From Nemertoderma westbladi (taxonomy: Eukaryota > Xenacoelomorpha > Nemertodermatida > Nemertodermatidae): 64,000 bases of DNA. The DNA lies in NCBI GenBank assembly GCA_032718475.1, contig JAUCBJ010003741.1, positions 1-64,000 on the forward strand, written 5' to 3'. This document shows, piece by piece, positions 26,043-39,049 of this stretch. Within the stretch, counting starts at the first letter, position 1, and each line of letters starts with the position of its first letter. Position numbers and translations under genes: made by a program. The notes beneath the pieces were generated by a model. That model ran no database searches, was not told the origin of the DNA, and saw only the letters and a program-made list of their open reading frames with translations.

Positions 26043-27553
26043 TAGTATGTTCAGACAGAAGAACACCTTGATTCTGCACAGAACACACCCATCCTCTATG
26101 TTCAGACAGAAGAACACCTTGATTCTGCACAGAACACACCCATCCTCTATGTTCAGACAGAAGAACACCTTGATTCTGCACAGAACACACCCATCCTCTA
26201 TGTTCAGACAGAAGAACACCTTGATTCTGCACAGAACACACCCATCCTCTATGTTCAGACAGAAGAACACCTTGATTCTGCACAGAACACACCCATCCTC
26301 TATGTTCAGACAGAAGAACACCTTGATTCTGCACAGAACACACCCATCCTCTATGTTCAGACAGAAGAACACCTTGATTCTGCACAGAACACACCCATCC
26401 TCTATGTTCAGACAGAAGAACACCTTGATTCTGCACAGAACACACCCATCCTCTATGTTCAGACAGAAGAACACCTTGATTCTGCGCAGAACACACCCAT
26501 CCTCTATGTTCAGACAGAAGAACACCTTGATTCTGCACAGAACACACCCATCATCTATGTTCAGACAGAAGAACACCTTGATTCTGCACAGAACACACCC
26601 ATCCTCTATGTTCAGACAGAAGAACACCTTGATTCTGCACAGAACACACCCATCATCTATGTTCAGACAGAAGAACACCTTGATTATGCACAGAACACAC
26701 CCATCCTCTATTTTCAGACAGAAGAACACCTTGATTCTGCACAGAACACGCCCATCCTCTATGTTCAGACAGAAGAACACCTTGATTCTGCACAGAACAC
26801 ACCCATCATCTATGTTCAGACAGAAGAACACCTTGATTCTGCACAGAACACACCCATCCTCTATGTTCAGACAGAAGAACACCTTGATTCTGCACAGAAC
26901 ACACCCATCCTCTATGTTCAGACAGAAGAACACCTTGATTCTGCACAGAACACACCCATCCTCTATGTTCAGACAGAAGAACACCTTGATTCTGCACAGA
27001 ACACACCCATCCTCTATGTTCAGACAGAAGAACACCTTGATTCTGCACAGAACACACCCATCCTCTATGTTCAGACAGAAGAACACCTTGATTCTGCGCA
27101 GAACACACCCATCCTCTATGTTCAGACAGAAGAACACCTTGATTCTGCACAGAACACACCCATCATCTATGTTCAGACAGAAGAACACCTTGATTCTGCA
27201 CAGAACACACCCATCCTCTATGTTCAGACAGAAGAACACCTTGATTCTGCACAGAACACACCCATCATCTATGTTCAGACAGAAGAACACCTTGATTATG
27301 CACAGAACACACCCATCCTCTATTTTCAGACAGAAGAACACCTTGATTCTGCACAGAACACGCCCATCCTCTATGTTCAGACAGAAGAACACCTTGATTC
27401 TGCACAGAACACACCCATCATCTATGTTCAGACAGAAGAACACCTTGATTCTGCACAGAACACACCCATCCTCTATGTTCAGACAGAAGAACACCTTGAT
27501 TCTGCACAGAACACACCCATCCTCTATGTTCAGACAGAACACCTTGATTGTGC
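26043..27553. repeat. 51-bp satellite related to the 48/51-bp family (about 29 monomers)
   Basis: The unit is ATGTTCAGACAGAAGAACAC plus CTTGATTCTGCACAGAACACACCCATCCTCT in two parts, 51 bp, far more uniform than the 48/51-bp array. A variant cassette (CTGCGCAG, CATCATC, GATTATGC, TATTTTC, CACGCCC) occurs twice with an offset of 612 bp, i.e. 12 monomers, showing a recent block duplication. Open frames of over 500 aa on both strands are a by-product of the 51-bp period. Confidence 0.95.
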
Positions 27554-29038
27554 ATTGTTGATGTTCAGGAACATAAACATCCCGATCCTGCAAAACACAT
27601 ACCCACATCCATTCGTGTTTTTTAAATTAGATTATTATTTATTTTACTTCAATTGATCAAGCACATATACAATTATGATTATATGTCATTATTATTAATT
27701 TTAAAATAAAGCATTTTAGATAATTTTAGTAAATTTTTTTTGAGTTCTGTTTTTTTCTGTATATTCAGAAGGACCAAATAACACCTCGATTGTATTGTGC
27801 ACCACACACACCCATCCTATGTGTTCAGAATGAAAAAACATCTTGGGACACGTTATTTATTTAATTAGTGCATTCAAAAATGAACTATGATAGTGCAATG
27901 CATTTTGGCGGTACTGTGTCAATTATAGTGTTGTAAGTGTAGTACCGGTAGTGTAACATCTTTTGAAGTAGACAAAAATGGCTTTCCTAGACACAACTAT
28001 TATGGTTGTTATGTTATATTTTACGACTATATATAAATGTTAATGATATATTTATTCCGCCACTGTTATTTTTTATAAGTCCAGAGCCCGAAACTGGGAA
28101 AGCGAACATATTTGGTCATTGATCAATCGAAAATGACATCAGTGACTGCATAAAGTCTGTATATCGATGTATTAGCGCAACAAAACTTATCTGAATAATT
28201 ATTACACAGACCAATCGATCATAAACCAGCGAAATAAGGAAATATGTTAACTGTCAACACAATTATTTGGATGTAAGATATCAAATCGAGTTTACAAACA
28301 ACAACTCAAAGATAGGCATTTCAGACAAAAGTGCTCCATATCTATTGGTAAATAGTTTGGTGTATAACAGTTAGTGGTTCCTTTTTGAATTCACCATTGT
28401 TTAAATAATAGTTCTGTATTTACACGAAATTATTTCGCAACAATTGGTCTGACATGCTGCTTTCCTACTATTTAAATACACTTTATCCTAATCCATTGTT
28501 AAAGTTTATAATAAAAAATGAAATTCTACAAAATGCTTATCTTACCATCAATAAATGTAAACACATGGGTTTATCTGTTCAATGATCCCTTTGTATGATA
28601 ATTGTTTGCGTTTCAGTGTATACTGGAATATACACTAAATATAAGTCGCTTTATTTCGTTTTGTAGTAATATGTATATATGTCGTTATGTAGTTAATATT
28701 ATTATAGTTATGTTGATTTTACTAGGAAAATTTATGTTGAGTTTGTATAAAGCGGTCTCTATTGTACAGACCCACGATAATATAACTCTACTACTTATAA
28801 TCCGCTGTCATATCACATTTAAAGTTGTATTGCCAACCGACTCTAGATCGTAATTAATTATTTACTTCTTGTTTAAGTTTTACTTTATCCGACGCATCAG
28901 TCTGATAGTGGTGTAAATTGACTGCGAGTCAAATAAAGTTTCGTTTAATTAATATTTTGGTGCTATTAACATTATAAACGTTATTTTATTTAAATAGATT
29001 GCGCGACGAAAATTTGTATTAAAAAGATATGATATGTT
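27554..29038. other. AT-rich unique DNA, no gene
   Basis: The only open frame of note (28,602-28,853) is AT-rich and hydrophobic, without motifs. A diverged single satellite monomer lies at about 27,768-27,845 (listed separately). No RNA gene was recognised. Confidence 0.5.
27768..27845. repeat. Diverged relic monomer of the 48/51-bp satellite
   Basis: TATTCAGAAGGACCAAATAA, then ACACCTCGATTGTATTGTGC, then ACCACACACACCCATCCTAT match the satellite order with several changes. It lies about 215 bp outside the array edge, in otherwise unique DNA. Confidence 0.7.
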
Positions 29039-29925
29039 TTAACCAGAAGCGAATCCGACGCCCTTCTGGGCAACTCCGTTATCTCGCTTTCTTTAACCAG
29101 AAGCGAATCCGACGCCCTTCTGGGCAACTCCGTTATCTCGCTTTCTTTAACCAGAAGCGAATCCGACGCCCTTCTGGGCAACTCCGTTATCTCGCTTTCT
29201 TTAACCAGAAGCGAATCCGACGCCCTTCTGGGCAACTCCGTTATCTCGCTTTCTTTAACCAGAAGCGAATCCGACGCCCTTCTGGGCAAATCCGTTATCT
29301 CGCTTTCTTTAACCAGAAGCGAATCCGACGCCATTCTGGGCAACTCCGTTATCTCGCTTTCTTTAACCAGAAGCGAATCCGACGCCCTTTTGGGCAACTC
29401 CGTTATCTCGCTTTCTTTAACCAGAAGCGAATCCGACGCCCTTCTGGGCAACTCCGTTATCTCGCTTTCTTTAACCAGAAGCGAATCCGACGCCCTTCTG
29501 GGCAACTCCGTTATCTCGCTTTCTTTAACCAGAAGCGAATCCGACGCCCTTCTGGGCAACTCCGTTATCTCGCTTTCTTTAACCAGAAGCGAATCCGACG
29601 CCCTTCTGGGCAACTCCGTTATCTCGCTTTCTTTAACCAGAAGCGAATCCGACGCCCTTCTGGGCAAATCCGTTATCTCGCTTTCTTTAACCAGAAGCGA
29701 ATCCGACGCCATTCTGGGCAACTCCGTTATCTCGCTTTCTTTAACCAGAAGCGAATCCGACGCCCTTCTGGGCAACTCCGTTATCTCGCTTTCTTTAACC
29801 AGAAGCGAATCCGACGCCCTTCTGGGCAACTCCGTTATCTCGCTTTCTTTAACCAGAAGCGAATCCGACGCCCTTCTGGGCAACTCCGTTACCTCACTTT
29901 CTTTATCTTTTTCACTTATTTGTTA
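29039..29925. repeat. 54-bp tandem array (about 16 copies)
   Basis: The unit begins AACCAGAAGCGAATCCGACG and continues CCCTTCTGGGCAACTCCGTT, period 54. Copies are almost identical. A variant pair (GCAAATCCG followed by CCATTCTGG) recurs with an offset of 378 bp, i.e. seven units. On the minus strand the array translates as an 18-residue repeat with cores PRRASDSLLV and KESEITEL. It is open in several frames, so coding is not implied. Confidence 0.95.
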
Positions 29926-30367
29926 TGCATTAAAATGAAAGATTATCTAAAAGTTAGAACAGACAAAAAACTGCATACCGGTAGTGAAAAATAATAGTTT
30001 GTTGACTAGATAGACCTTTGTTGTAAGACGTTAAATATGTTAGTGCTGAGTAAAATTTAAGTTTTGAGAAGCGAAAGCCCAGTTTTGACGTTAGAGTTTT
30101 TTCGTAAACATTGTTTTATATATATTGTTTTAAATAAAATATATATTTTTCCTGTTTTTCAAGTATTTCTAAACATTTTCACTTTTGTTAAACGTTTATA
30201 GAACTTTTAGTACTTATATTTTCGTTATTTTTGCTTCTATTGCATTCGTATTGCGAAGAGCGAAACCGCGGCCGTTATTTACTATTACTATTACGTAGTA
30301 CTTACATCACCCTTGACGTGGTTAACAGTCATTAAACGATCTCCACTGCATCTGAGGCGGGACATAA
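29926..30367. other. Spacer, nothing recognised
   Basis: AT-rich sequence between the 54-bp and 15-bp arrays. No gene, RNA or mobile element is seen. Confidence 0.5.
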
Positions 30368-31905
30368 GGTACTCGCACAAAAGGTACTCGCACAAAAGGT
30401 ACTCGCACAAAAGGTACACCGTCAAAAGGTACTCGCACAAAAGGTACTCGCACAAAAGGTACACGGTCAAAAGGTTCTCGCACAAAAGGTACCCGCACAA
30501 AAGGTACACGCACAAAAGGTACACCGTCAAAAGGTACTCGCACAAAAGGTACTCGCACAAAAGGTACACGGTCAAAAGGTTCTCGCACAAAAGGTACCCG
30601 CACAAAAGGTACACGCACAAAAGGTACACCGTCAAAAGGTACTCGCACAAAAGGTACACGCACAAAAGGTACTCGCACAAAAGGTACACGGTCAAAAGGT
30701 TCTCGCACAAAAGGTACACGCACAAAAGGTACTCGCACAAAAGGTACACCGTCAAAAGGTACTCGCACAAAAGGTACACGCACAAAAGGTACTCGCACAA
30801 AAGGTACTCGCACAAAAGGTACTCGCACAAAAGGTACTCGCACAAAAGGTACACGGTCAAAAGGTTCTCGCACAAAAGGTACACGCACAAAAGGTACATG
30901 GTCAAAAGGTTCTCGCACAAAAGGTACACGCACAAAAGGTACTCGCAAAAAGGTACACCGTCAAAAGGTACTCGCACAAAAGGTACACGGTCAAAAGGTT
31001 CTCGCACAAAAGGTACACGCACAAAAGGTACTCGCACAAAAGGTACACGCACAAAAGGTACTCGCACAAAAGGTACACGGTCAAAAGGTTCTCGCACAAA
31101 AGGTACACGCACAAAAGGTACTCGCACAAAAGGTACACCGTCAAAAGGTACTCGCACAAAAGGTACACGCACAAAAGGTACTCGCACAAAAGGTACTCGC
31201 ACAAAAGGTACTCGCACAAAAGGTACTCGCACAAAAGGTACACGGTCAAAAGGTTCTCGCACAAAAGGTACACGCACAAAAGGTACACGGTCAAAAGGTT
31301 CTCGCACAAAAGGTACACGCACAAAAGGTACTCGCAAAAAGGTACACCGTCAAAAGGTACTCGCACAAAAGGTACACGGTCAAAAGGTTCTCGCACAAAA
31401 GGTACACGCACAAAAGGTACTCGCACAAAAGGTACACCGTCAAAAGGTACTCGCACAAAAGGTACACGCACAAAAGGTACTCGCACAAAAGGTACACGGT
31501 CAAAAGGTACTCGCACAAAAAGTACACGCACAAAAGGTACTCGCACAAAAGGTACACGGTCAAAAGGTACTCGCACAAAAGGTACTCGCACAAAAGGTAC
31601 ACGCACAAAAGGTACTCGCACAAAAGGTACACGGTCAAAAGGTACTCGCACAAAAGGTACACGGTGAAAAGGTTCTCGCACAAAAGGTACTCACACAAAA
31701 TGTACTCGCACAAAAGGTACTAGCACAAAAGGTACACGGTCAAAAGGTACTCGCACAAAAGGTACACAGTTAAAAGGTACTCGCATAAAAGATACACGGT
31801 TAAAAGGTACTCGCCCAAAAGGTACTCGCACAAAAGTTACTCGCACCAAAGTTACTCGCACAAAAGGTACACGGTCAAAAGGTACTCGTACAAAAGGTAC
31901 ACTTC
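30368..31905. repeat. 15-bp tandem array (about 100 copies)
   Basis: Units are of the type GGTACTCGCACAAAA, with variants GGTACACGCACAAAA, GGTACACGGTCAAAA and GGTTCTCGCACAAAA. A cassette with a one-base-short unit (ACTCGCAAAAAGG) recurs at 30,941 and 31,330 (offset 389). The 5' end is clean and the 3' end decays over about 200 bp. The array stops about 90 bp before the start codon of homeobox exon 1. Confidence 0.95.
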
Positions 31906-31996
31906 AAAAGCACAGCCTTTAATACAATATTCGTCCGCATATTCGGTAAGTATATTGAACCTATTTTTGTGTGTTGAACCTAAATGATAAACAATC

Positions 31997-32218
31997 ATGA
32001 GTCACGGGAAGTTTACCATTGATACTATATTGAGTGACTCAAAATCGAAACTGACTGCATTGAATAAGGTACCACCTGTACCTGTTACAGGGTTGGCTGT
32101 TTCTCCGGGAACCCTTAAGATAACCTGCACTCCTGAGGTACCTTGGCGTCGGGATGAATTACATCTGAGAATGTTTGACAGACAAATATTTCAGTCACAG
32201 CTGAATTTTACAGACCAG
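31997..32218 (+). CDS. Homeobox gene, exon 1 (eh1-like repressor motif)
   Basis: The ATG at 31,997 has A at -3 and an in-frame TAA three codons upstream, so the start is well supported. The exon encodes 74 codons in phase 0 and ends at GACCAG followed by the splice donor GTTAGT. Residues 5-13 (KFTIDTILS) match the eh1 motif of Groucho-binding homeodomain repressors. The rest is Pro/Val-rich without a known domain. A phase-0 junction to the acceptor at 39,655 joins it to the homeodomain exon on the same strand, about 7.4 kb downstream. Linking the two exons is an inference from eh1, phase and strand; transcript evidence would settle it. Confidence 0.68.
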
Positions 32219-33054
32219 GTTAGTTTGTACATGTTCTACAATTATTTATAACTCAACTGCATTTTACAGTTATTTTATGTTATACACATAATTAATTAAA
32301 TTCATTAACTAATTAATAATTTTCCCGCAACTTTCATCGCATATGCCAGCATCACTAAGTAAACTTTCTAGTTTAGCTGCCGATGGGTGAGAAAATTGGC
32401 GGTGAAGCTTCAACAGACGATTTTGAAGTTCTTTCTATTCCCTGGCTTGGAAATTAACATGCAAACACATTCTTCTTTGATATAATGGCCAATGGGAACA
32501 TAATAATGGCCTGAAGAAGTCATATTTAGGGCTATATTAATTCCGAAGATTTCTGCTGAATCACTTTCTAGGTAGATTTTCATCTTAATTCGTTTCATGG
32601 AGTCTTTCGAGAGCAACAATGGGATATCGGAATCAACTATATCAGTTCTAATGGCCCATCGTCATGAGTTCAAATGGTTCATCGGTCCTGCAACTATAGC
32701 TGGAATTAGTTTATGAAAACTTGTATTCCTGGATTGCATTTGATTCTTTCATAATAATTTTTATGTAAACTAGCAATATATGTATCAAACCAGTCCTGTC
32801 CCAAACTGTAGTGGTACAAGCACATCAAGCACTGCACAGTATGAAGCTCCAATGCTAAGTCTATGAATTTCTTCAGAGGCTGTGAAGCCGACCAAAATTG
32901 GGTGCTACACGAAATTTTCACAATTGATTGTTTCGAAATTATTATTATTATTTTTTATCTACACAAACAATACCGTTACCGTTACCCAGTACCCGTTACC
33001 GGTACCGTTACCCAGTTCATAGAAAGGTGTGGGGTTTAAGCACGGGGCATAGTG
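32219..33054. other. Start of presumed intron 1, unique sequence
   Basis: Begins with GTTAGT. No other gene is seen; small open frames lack motifs. A short (CCGTTAC)-like microrepeat at about 32,970-33,015 precedes the 7-bp array. Confidence 0.5.
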
Positions 33055-33960
33055 AAAGCCGTGGGCCGTGGGCCGTGGGCCGTGGGCCGTGGGCCGTGGG
33101 CCGTGGTCCGTGGGCCGTGGGCCGTGGGCCGTGGGCCGTGGGCCGTGGGCCGTGGGCCGTGGGCCGTGGGCCGTGGGCCGTGGGCCGTGGGCCGTGGGCC
33201 GTGGGCCGTGGGCCGTGGGCAGTGGGCCGTGGGCCGTGGGCCGTGGGCCGTGGGCCGTGGGCCGTGGGCCGTGGGCCGTGGGCCGTGGGCCGTGGGCCGT
33301 GGGCCGTGGGCCGCGGGCCGTGGGCCGTGGGCCGTGGGCCGTGGGCCGTGGGCCGTGGGCCGTGGGCCGTGGGCCGTGGGCCGTGGGCCGTGGGCCGTGG
33401 GCCGTGGGCCGTGGGCCGTGGGCCGTGGGCCGTGGGCCGTGGGCCGTGGGCCGTGGGCCGTGGGCCGTGGGCCGTGGGCCGTGGGCCGTGGGCCGTGGGC
33501 CGTGGGCCGTGGGCCGTGGGCCGTGGGCCGTGGGCCGTGGGCCGTGGGCCGTGGGCCGTGGGCCGTGGGCCGTGGGCCGTGGGCCGTGGGCCGTGGGCCG
33601 TGGGCCGTGGGCCGTGGGCCGTGGGCCGTGGGCCGTGGGCCGTGGGCCGTGGGCCGTGGGCCGTGGGCCGTGGGCCGTGGGCCGTGGGCCGTGGGCCGTG
33701 GGCCGTGGGCCGTGGGCCGTGGGCCGTGGGCCGTGGGCCGTGGGCCGTGGGCCGTTGGCCGTGGGCCGTGGGCCGTGGGCCGTGGGCCGTGGGCCGTGGG
33801 CCGTGGGCCGTGGGCCGTGGGCCGTGGGCCGTGGGCCGTGGGCCGTGGGCCGTGGGCCGTGGGCCGTGGGCCGTGGGCCGTGGGCCTTGGGCCGTGGGCC
33901 GTGGGCCGTGGGCCGTGGGCCGTGGGCCGTGGGCCGTGGGCCGTGGGCCGTGGGCCGTGT
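33055..33960. repeat. 7-bp G-rich array (GGGCCGT)n, about 129 copies
   Basis: Extremely uniform: only about five substitutions in 900 bp (e.g. at about 33,106, 33,219, 33,313, 33,755 and 33,887). The top strand, which is the sense strand of the presumed homeobox intron, has GGG every 7 bases, suited to G-quadruplex formation. All frames are open, so the 300-430-aa frames are artefacts. Confidence 0.97.
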
Positions 33961-35433
<1,473 letters not shown>

Positions 35434-35640
35434 CTACTACTAGGATCGGCATGATGCATTGCAGCTGCATTTTTAAGAATGCTGTGCCGGCTTGTCAACA
35501 AAATTGCACCGCCACAACTCCCTATCACCCATGACATTTGCTAGATCATCCGCATCTTTAAGGCCAGTGTCCTTTAAGATGCGTCTCAAGAAATTCATGG
35601 GCTGTCCACCATGCTTATTCACTCCATGAGGCTGCCAAAG
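35434..35640 (-). mobile_element. 5'-truncated LINE fragment inserted in the REL domain
   Basis: About 207 bp: the last ~55 codons of the LINE ORF (ending VDKPAQHS), the 3' UTR and a (TAG)3 tail, on the minus strand. It shares the 'KDADD' and 'RCNF' variants with the copy at 44-45 kb rather than with the full-length copy. It splits the Ulp1/REL element, so it inserted later. Confidence 0.9.
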
Positions 35641-38600
35641 TCCATGAGGCGCAGAGACCTGGCAGTTCACGCAGGGATGGCACGCCGCAGCTGTTTAGTG
35701 ATCGCTTTACGATATTGTTCAACATGCTGTGGCGTGCTTGTCGACCTGCGCTCTTACTGCACGAGAGACCATGGAGACCATCAGATTTAACGGGTTTACC
35801 GCACCGGAAACAGTTGTGGGGCTCCATTACTTTACATCCCAGGGGGGTTGCTATTGAAATACGGAGCTGGGCATCTGTTAGTTTCAGGCCTAATGATGAT
35901 ACTGGGATCGCGTCGATCCAACAGCCAGGGATTGGGTCGTCTAAAGCGTTTAGCCGGGCCAGATCATTACCGACAGAGGATTCGTGGAGGCAACCAATGT
36001 TGAACTCATGGATTGGAGCCATCCATGAACTCTGTTTGGAATCGGTTGGTGCGATGACGTCAGTGGTGGTGTAGGACTGCCACAGTTCTAGTGCACTGCG
36101 AGAGGTGATATCATTTGCGATGGGTTGGGGGTGAAGGGCTCCCAGGATATCTCGTACCGAGTAAACTTCTGGAGTGAAAAGGAGATTCGTGAGAGGTCTG
36201 CAAGCAGCCGCTGAAGCCAAATAGGCAGTCGGTGCGAGCTGCTTGGCAGAGCTCATCCCAAGGCCTCCCAATCGGGCAGGAAGTGAAGCCTGCTTCCATG
36301 CCTTGTTGTCGATTTGCGAGTTGGCGATGTCTTGGAGGGAGGATCGTTGGAGTTGGTCGTATCGCTCTAGAATCGCCGGGAATTCAAAGCATGGGGCGGA
36401 GCGCAAGAAGTACAGAAGGCGGGGTATGGCGAAGGAATTCTTCAGAAGAAAAAACGCATGGTGACTATCGCGCGATGATAACCGGCTACTCATGGTCTCC
36501 AGATCAGATACCTTTGCCTCAAGACATTTCACCATTGCGAATTTCCCTATCGGCGCGCCCAGCATCATGAGGTTGGCGAGGTCGGGTACTAAGATTCCCT
36601 CGCAGATGCTGTTGAACTCTTTGTGGATGCAATGGCACTCCTCTTCGGGTGTTTCTCCCAGAAAAAATAACTCGCATTTCTTAGAGTTTAAAGTTAACCC
36701 GCACTTCCGTCCTTCCTCGATAACTGCCTGGAGATCCTGTAGCACGATCTCATATTTGTCTGCGAAGTTTCCATCATCGAGATACCAGACGTTAAATTTA
36801 GATTTCAGCGAGTGGTTGAGATCGTTCGTGACATCTCCAAACAATGCAGGACCTTCGGGGTCTCCCTGTTGCGGACCTTCTTCGGAGAGGATCACCTTGT
36901 CTCCGTGTATTAGGAAACTATAATCACTATAGGCTGCCCGGGTATAATTATAAATCATCGGATAGCGCTGATGGATTGTCTCTAGGAGAGTGTCTCTACG
37001 GAGCGTGTTAAAGGCATTACTAAAATCGACTTTCAGTAAAACCGAGCAGCCGTTATTATCTGCTGAGACATACGAACGCGTTGCATGTGCTGCTGCTTCG
37101 GCTCCGTTCTTGGTCCCAATGCCGAGCTGAGTGGAACCATATGAGGCTGACCTCTCTTCCTTCACGAGTGAGCCGACGTATTTTGAGCACAGTCGTCGCC
37201 ATGTCATACCAACAGCAATTGGCCGGAGACCTACACTCTTCACAAATGCGAAGAGGTTTGCTCCAAAGAAGAGTGGTCCGATACAGTCTGGGATCTTACC
37301 GGCAACAACAAGGTCGACGAACTTGCACATGGAGTTAAGAAGTCGGGATGCTGACTCTCCATTTTTGGCCCTTATGAGATCTTTGATGATCTGGGGTCGG
37401 ATACCATCCGGCCCACCTGCGCTACCACTCGGAAATGTGGTGATCAGTTTGCGTAGTACCTGTGGTGAACAAAGTGTTGCACTTGGCTGCACTGGGGGAG
37501 GGGGGTCGCGTCTGTCTGCTGGGCGAGGAGGGTGCTTAGCTTTCAGGGCCTGCAGCGTCTCGGGAGTGTTTGGTGCCATAGAGTCTGTCAATGATGCGAG
37601 TCTGATAGCACCTCTGACATCGCCGTCTTCTATCTTCTCCGCCGCTGCAGTGGCAAGGCGGATCTCATCCCGATTATTCTGATGTCGTGCCGATGTGGTA
37701 TTCATTTCTGGAGGAGGCGTGATGAAGGGGGAACAAGTGCGGAATGCGGCGATGTTCTTGTTCACTTGTGAGGCTAGGGACAGTTGTTGTCGCCTTCCTC
37801 CGCGCTTAGGAGCCGCTATACAGCGGTGACCTGCGATCAGAAGCTTAAACCAACTATCAACCAATGACGGGTCTGCGACTATGGCCATGAACAGATCGGA
37901 TAAGAGGCTGGCAAGATTAGCTCTGGATGCCTTTGGGACATGTTTTAGTTGCTTAGCCCGATTGCCAATTAACATTTTAACAAGAGTCTCGGGGTCTGTG
38001 ATGGTGTTCGGCGATGTCACTGGATCATCAATAGCTTCGGCTGGTTGCTGGCTGTGTGAGGTTCCTCCTTGGATAGGTGGCAGTCGCGGGTCATCCGGTC
38101 TGGATTGACCAGAGCCAAAGCATATATTATCGGTGGGACCATGAACACGTAATGTGTCGTTTAAGTTGATACGGACACTTTTGTTGCAGACGGGGCACAC
38201 GCATTGTGACGGATCCCTTCTGAATTCGGCCCGGGACTCCGTTGGTGCGGATCTCTGAGACGATTGTGGCTGATTAGGTTCATCAGGCTGTATTGGCGTG
38301 GTTCTTTGAGGTTCGTCTTTTTCAGGCTGCGCTGGTGCTATTCTCTGAGGCGAGTGTGGCTGCCGAGGTTTGACAGACTGCGTGGAGTTGGGGATTCTAA
38401 TGATGGATTCTAGTTCATCTAGTAGGGACTCCCTATATACCTGGATCGTCTCATCGTTGATGTCTAATGGGGATCCACCCTCGATAACCATCTTCGCAAA
38501 CCGACAGAGGTAAACACCACATTGGTAGGAGTTGTATTGTCGCCTGGCCAGTGGTGGGTCGATTTTGAAGTGAGGGGGTGTTATGTTGAGCCTTCCAGCT

Positions 38601-39049
38601 TCTAACATTGCCCAATCTCTGATTATATTTACCACCTAATCATTTGAGTTCCCAAGTGAGTCGAGGTAGGCGATGTTTCCATGTTCTGGAAAAAAGGCAG
38701 CTAGAGTCCAGTGCTTACCATTCACGTTTACAGGAAACAGTATCAAAGCAAGCGAGAAGATATTAGTGTTCCGCGTCCAACGCTTCACTGATTCGTAGCC
38801 ACCACCGCTGGCTGAGTAGCGGTCTATAAAATGGTGCAGCACCAACACATCATCCCGGGATGTTCTTAAAGGATTTAGCACAACTTCGATAACGCTGTGC
38901 GTAAGCCACCCTCTGCCTGGAAGCGTATCAATATCTTTGGGTGTGATTGTGGTCCCGAAACAATCGTAGGTCGCTTGATTACTGGATGGTGTGTTCGTGT
39001 TGTTAACAGTTCTTCCCGATAGATATATAACGCTATCGTTTAGTTCCAT
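35641..39049 (-). pseudogene. Ulp1 protease + reverse transcriptase ORF (amber-interrupted)
   Basis: Starts at the ATG at 39,049. The Ulp1 domain spans about residues 40-200: His in GKHWTLAAF, Asp in YLDSL, then, after the in-frame TAG, a Gln-containing segment and Cys in YQCGVYLC. The triad is thus split by the stop. A zinc finger follows (CPVCNKS ... H ... C). The RT shows LLKVDFSNAFNTL, EEGPQQGDPEGP and the catalytic YLDDG. Near the end is CFRCGKPV ... HGLSC, a CCHC knuckle that precedes the REL domain in this group. The frame runs straight into a LINE insertion near 35,640. The product would be a site-biased non-LTR retrotransposon polyprotein. Confidence 0.75.

Noticed and set aside
5355-27553. 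CRISPR-like array
   Set aside because: Repeats are contiguous with no unique spacers, the DNA is eukaryotic, and no cas genes are present.
28602-28853. Small hydrophobic ORF
   Set aside because: AT-rich, no motif, no context; within expectation for random open frames.
30313-31773. Lys/Arg/Thr-rich 486-aa frame in the 15-bp array
   Set aside because: Pure repeat translation; the frame switches at one-base-short units, and the opposite strand is equally open.
33055-33960. Interstitial telomere
   Set aside because: The unit GGGCCGT is not a known telomere repeat and lacks the T/A-rich half; it is treated as a minisatellite.
35473-35670. Separate small gene on the minus strand
   Set aside because: It is the C-terminal end of the LINE ORF in a truncated insertion.
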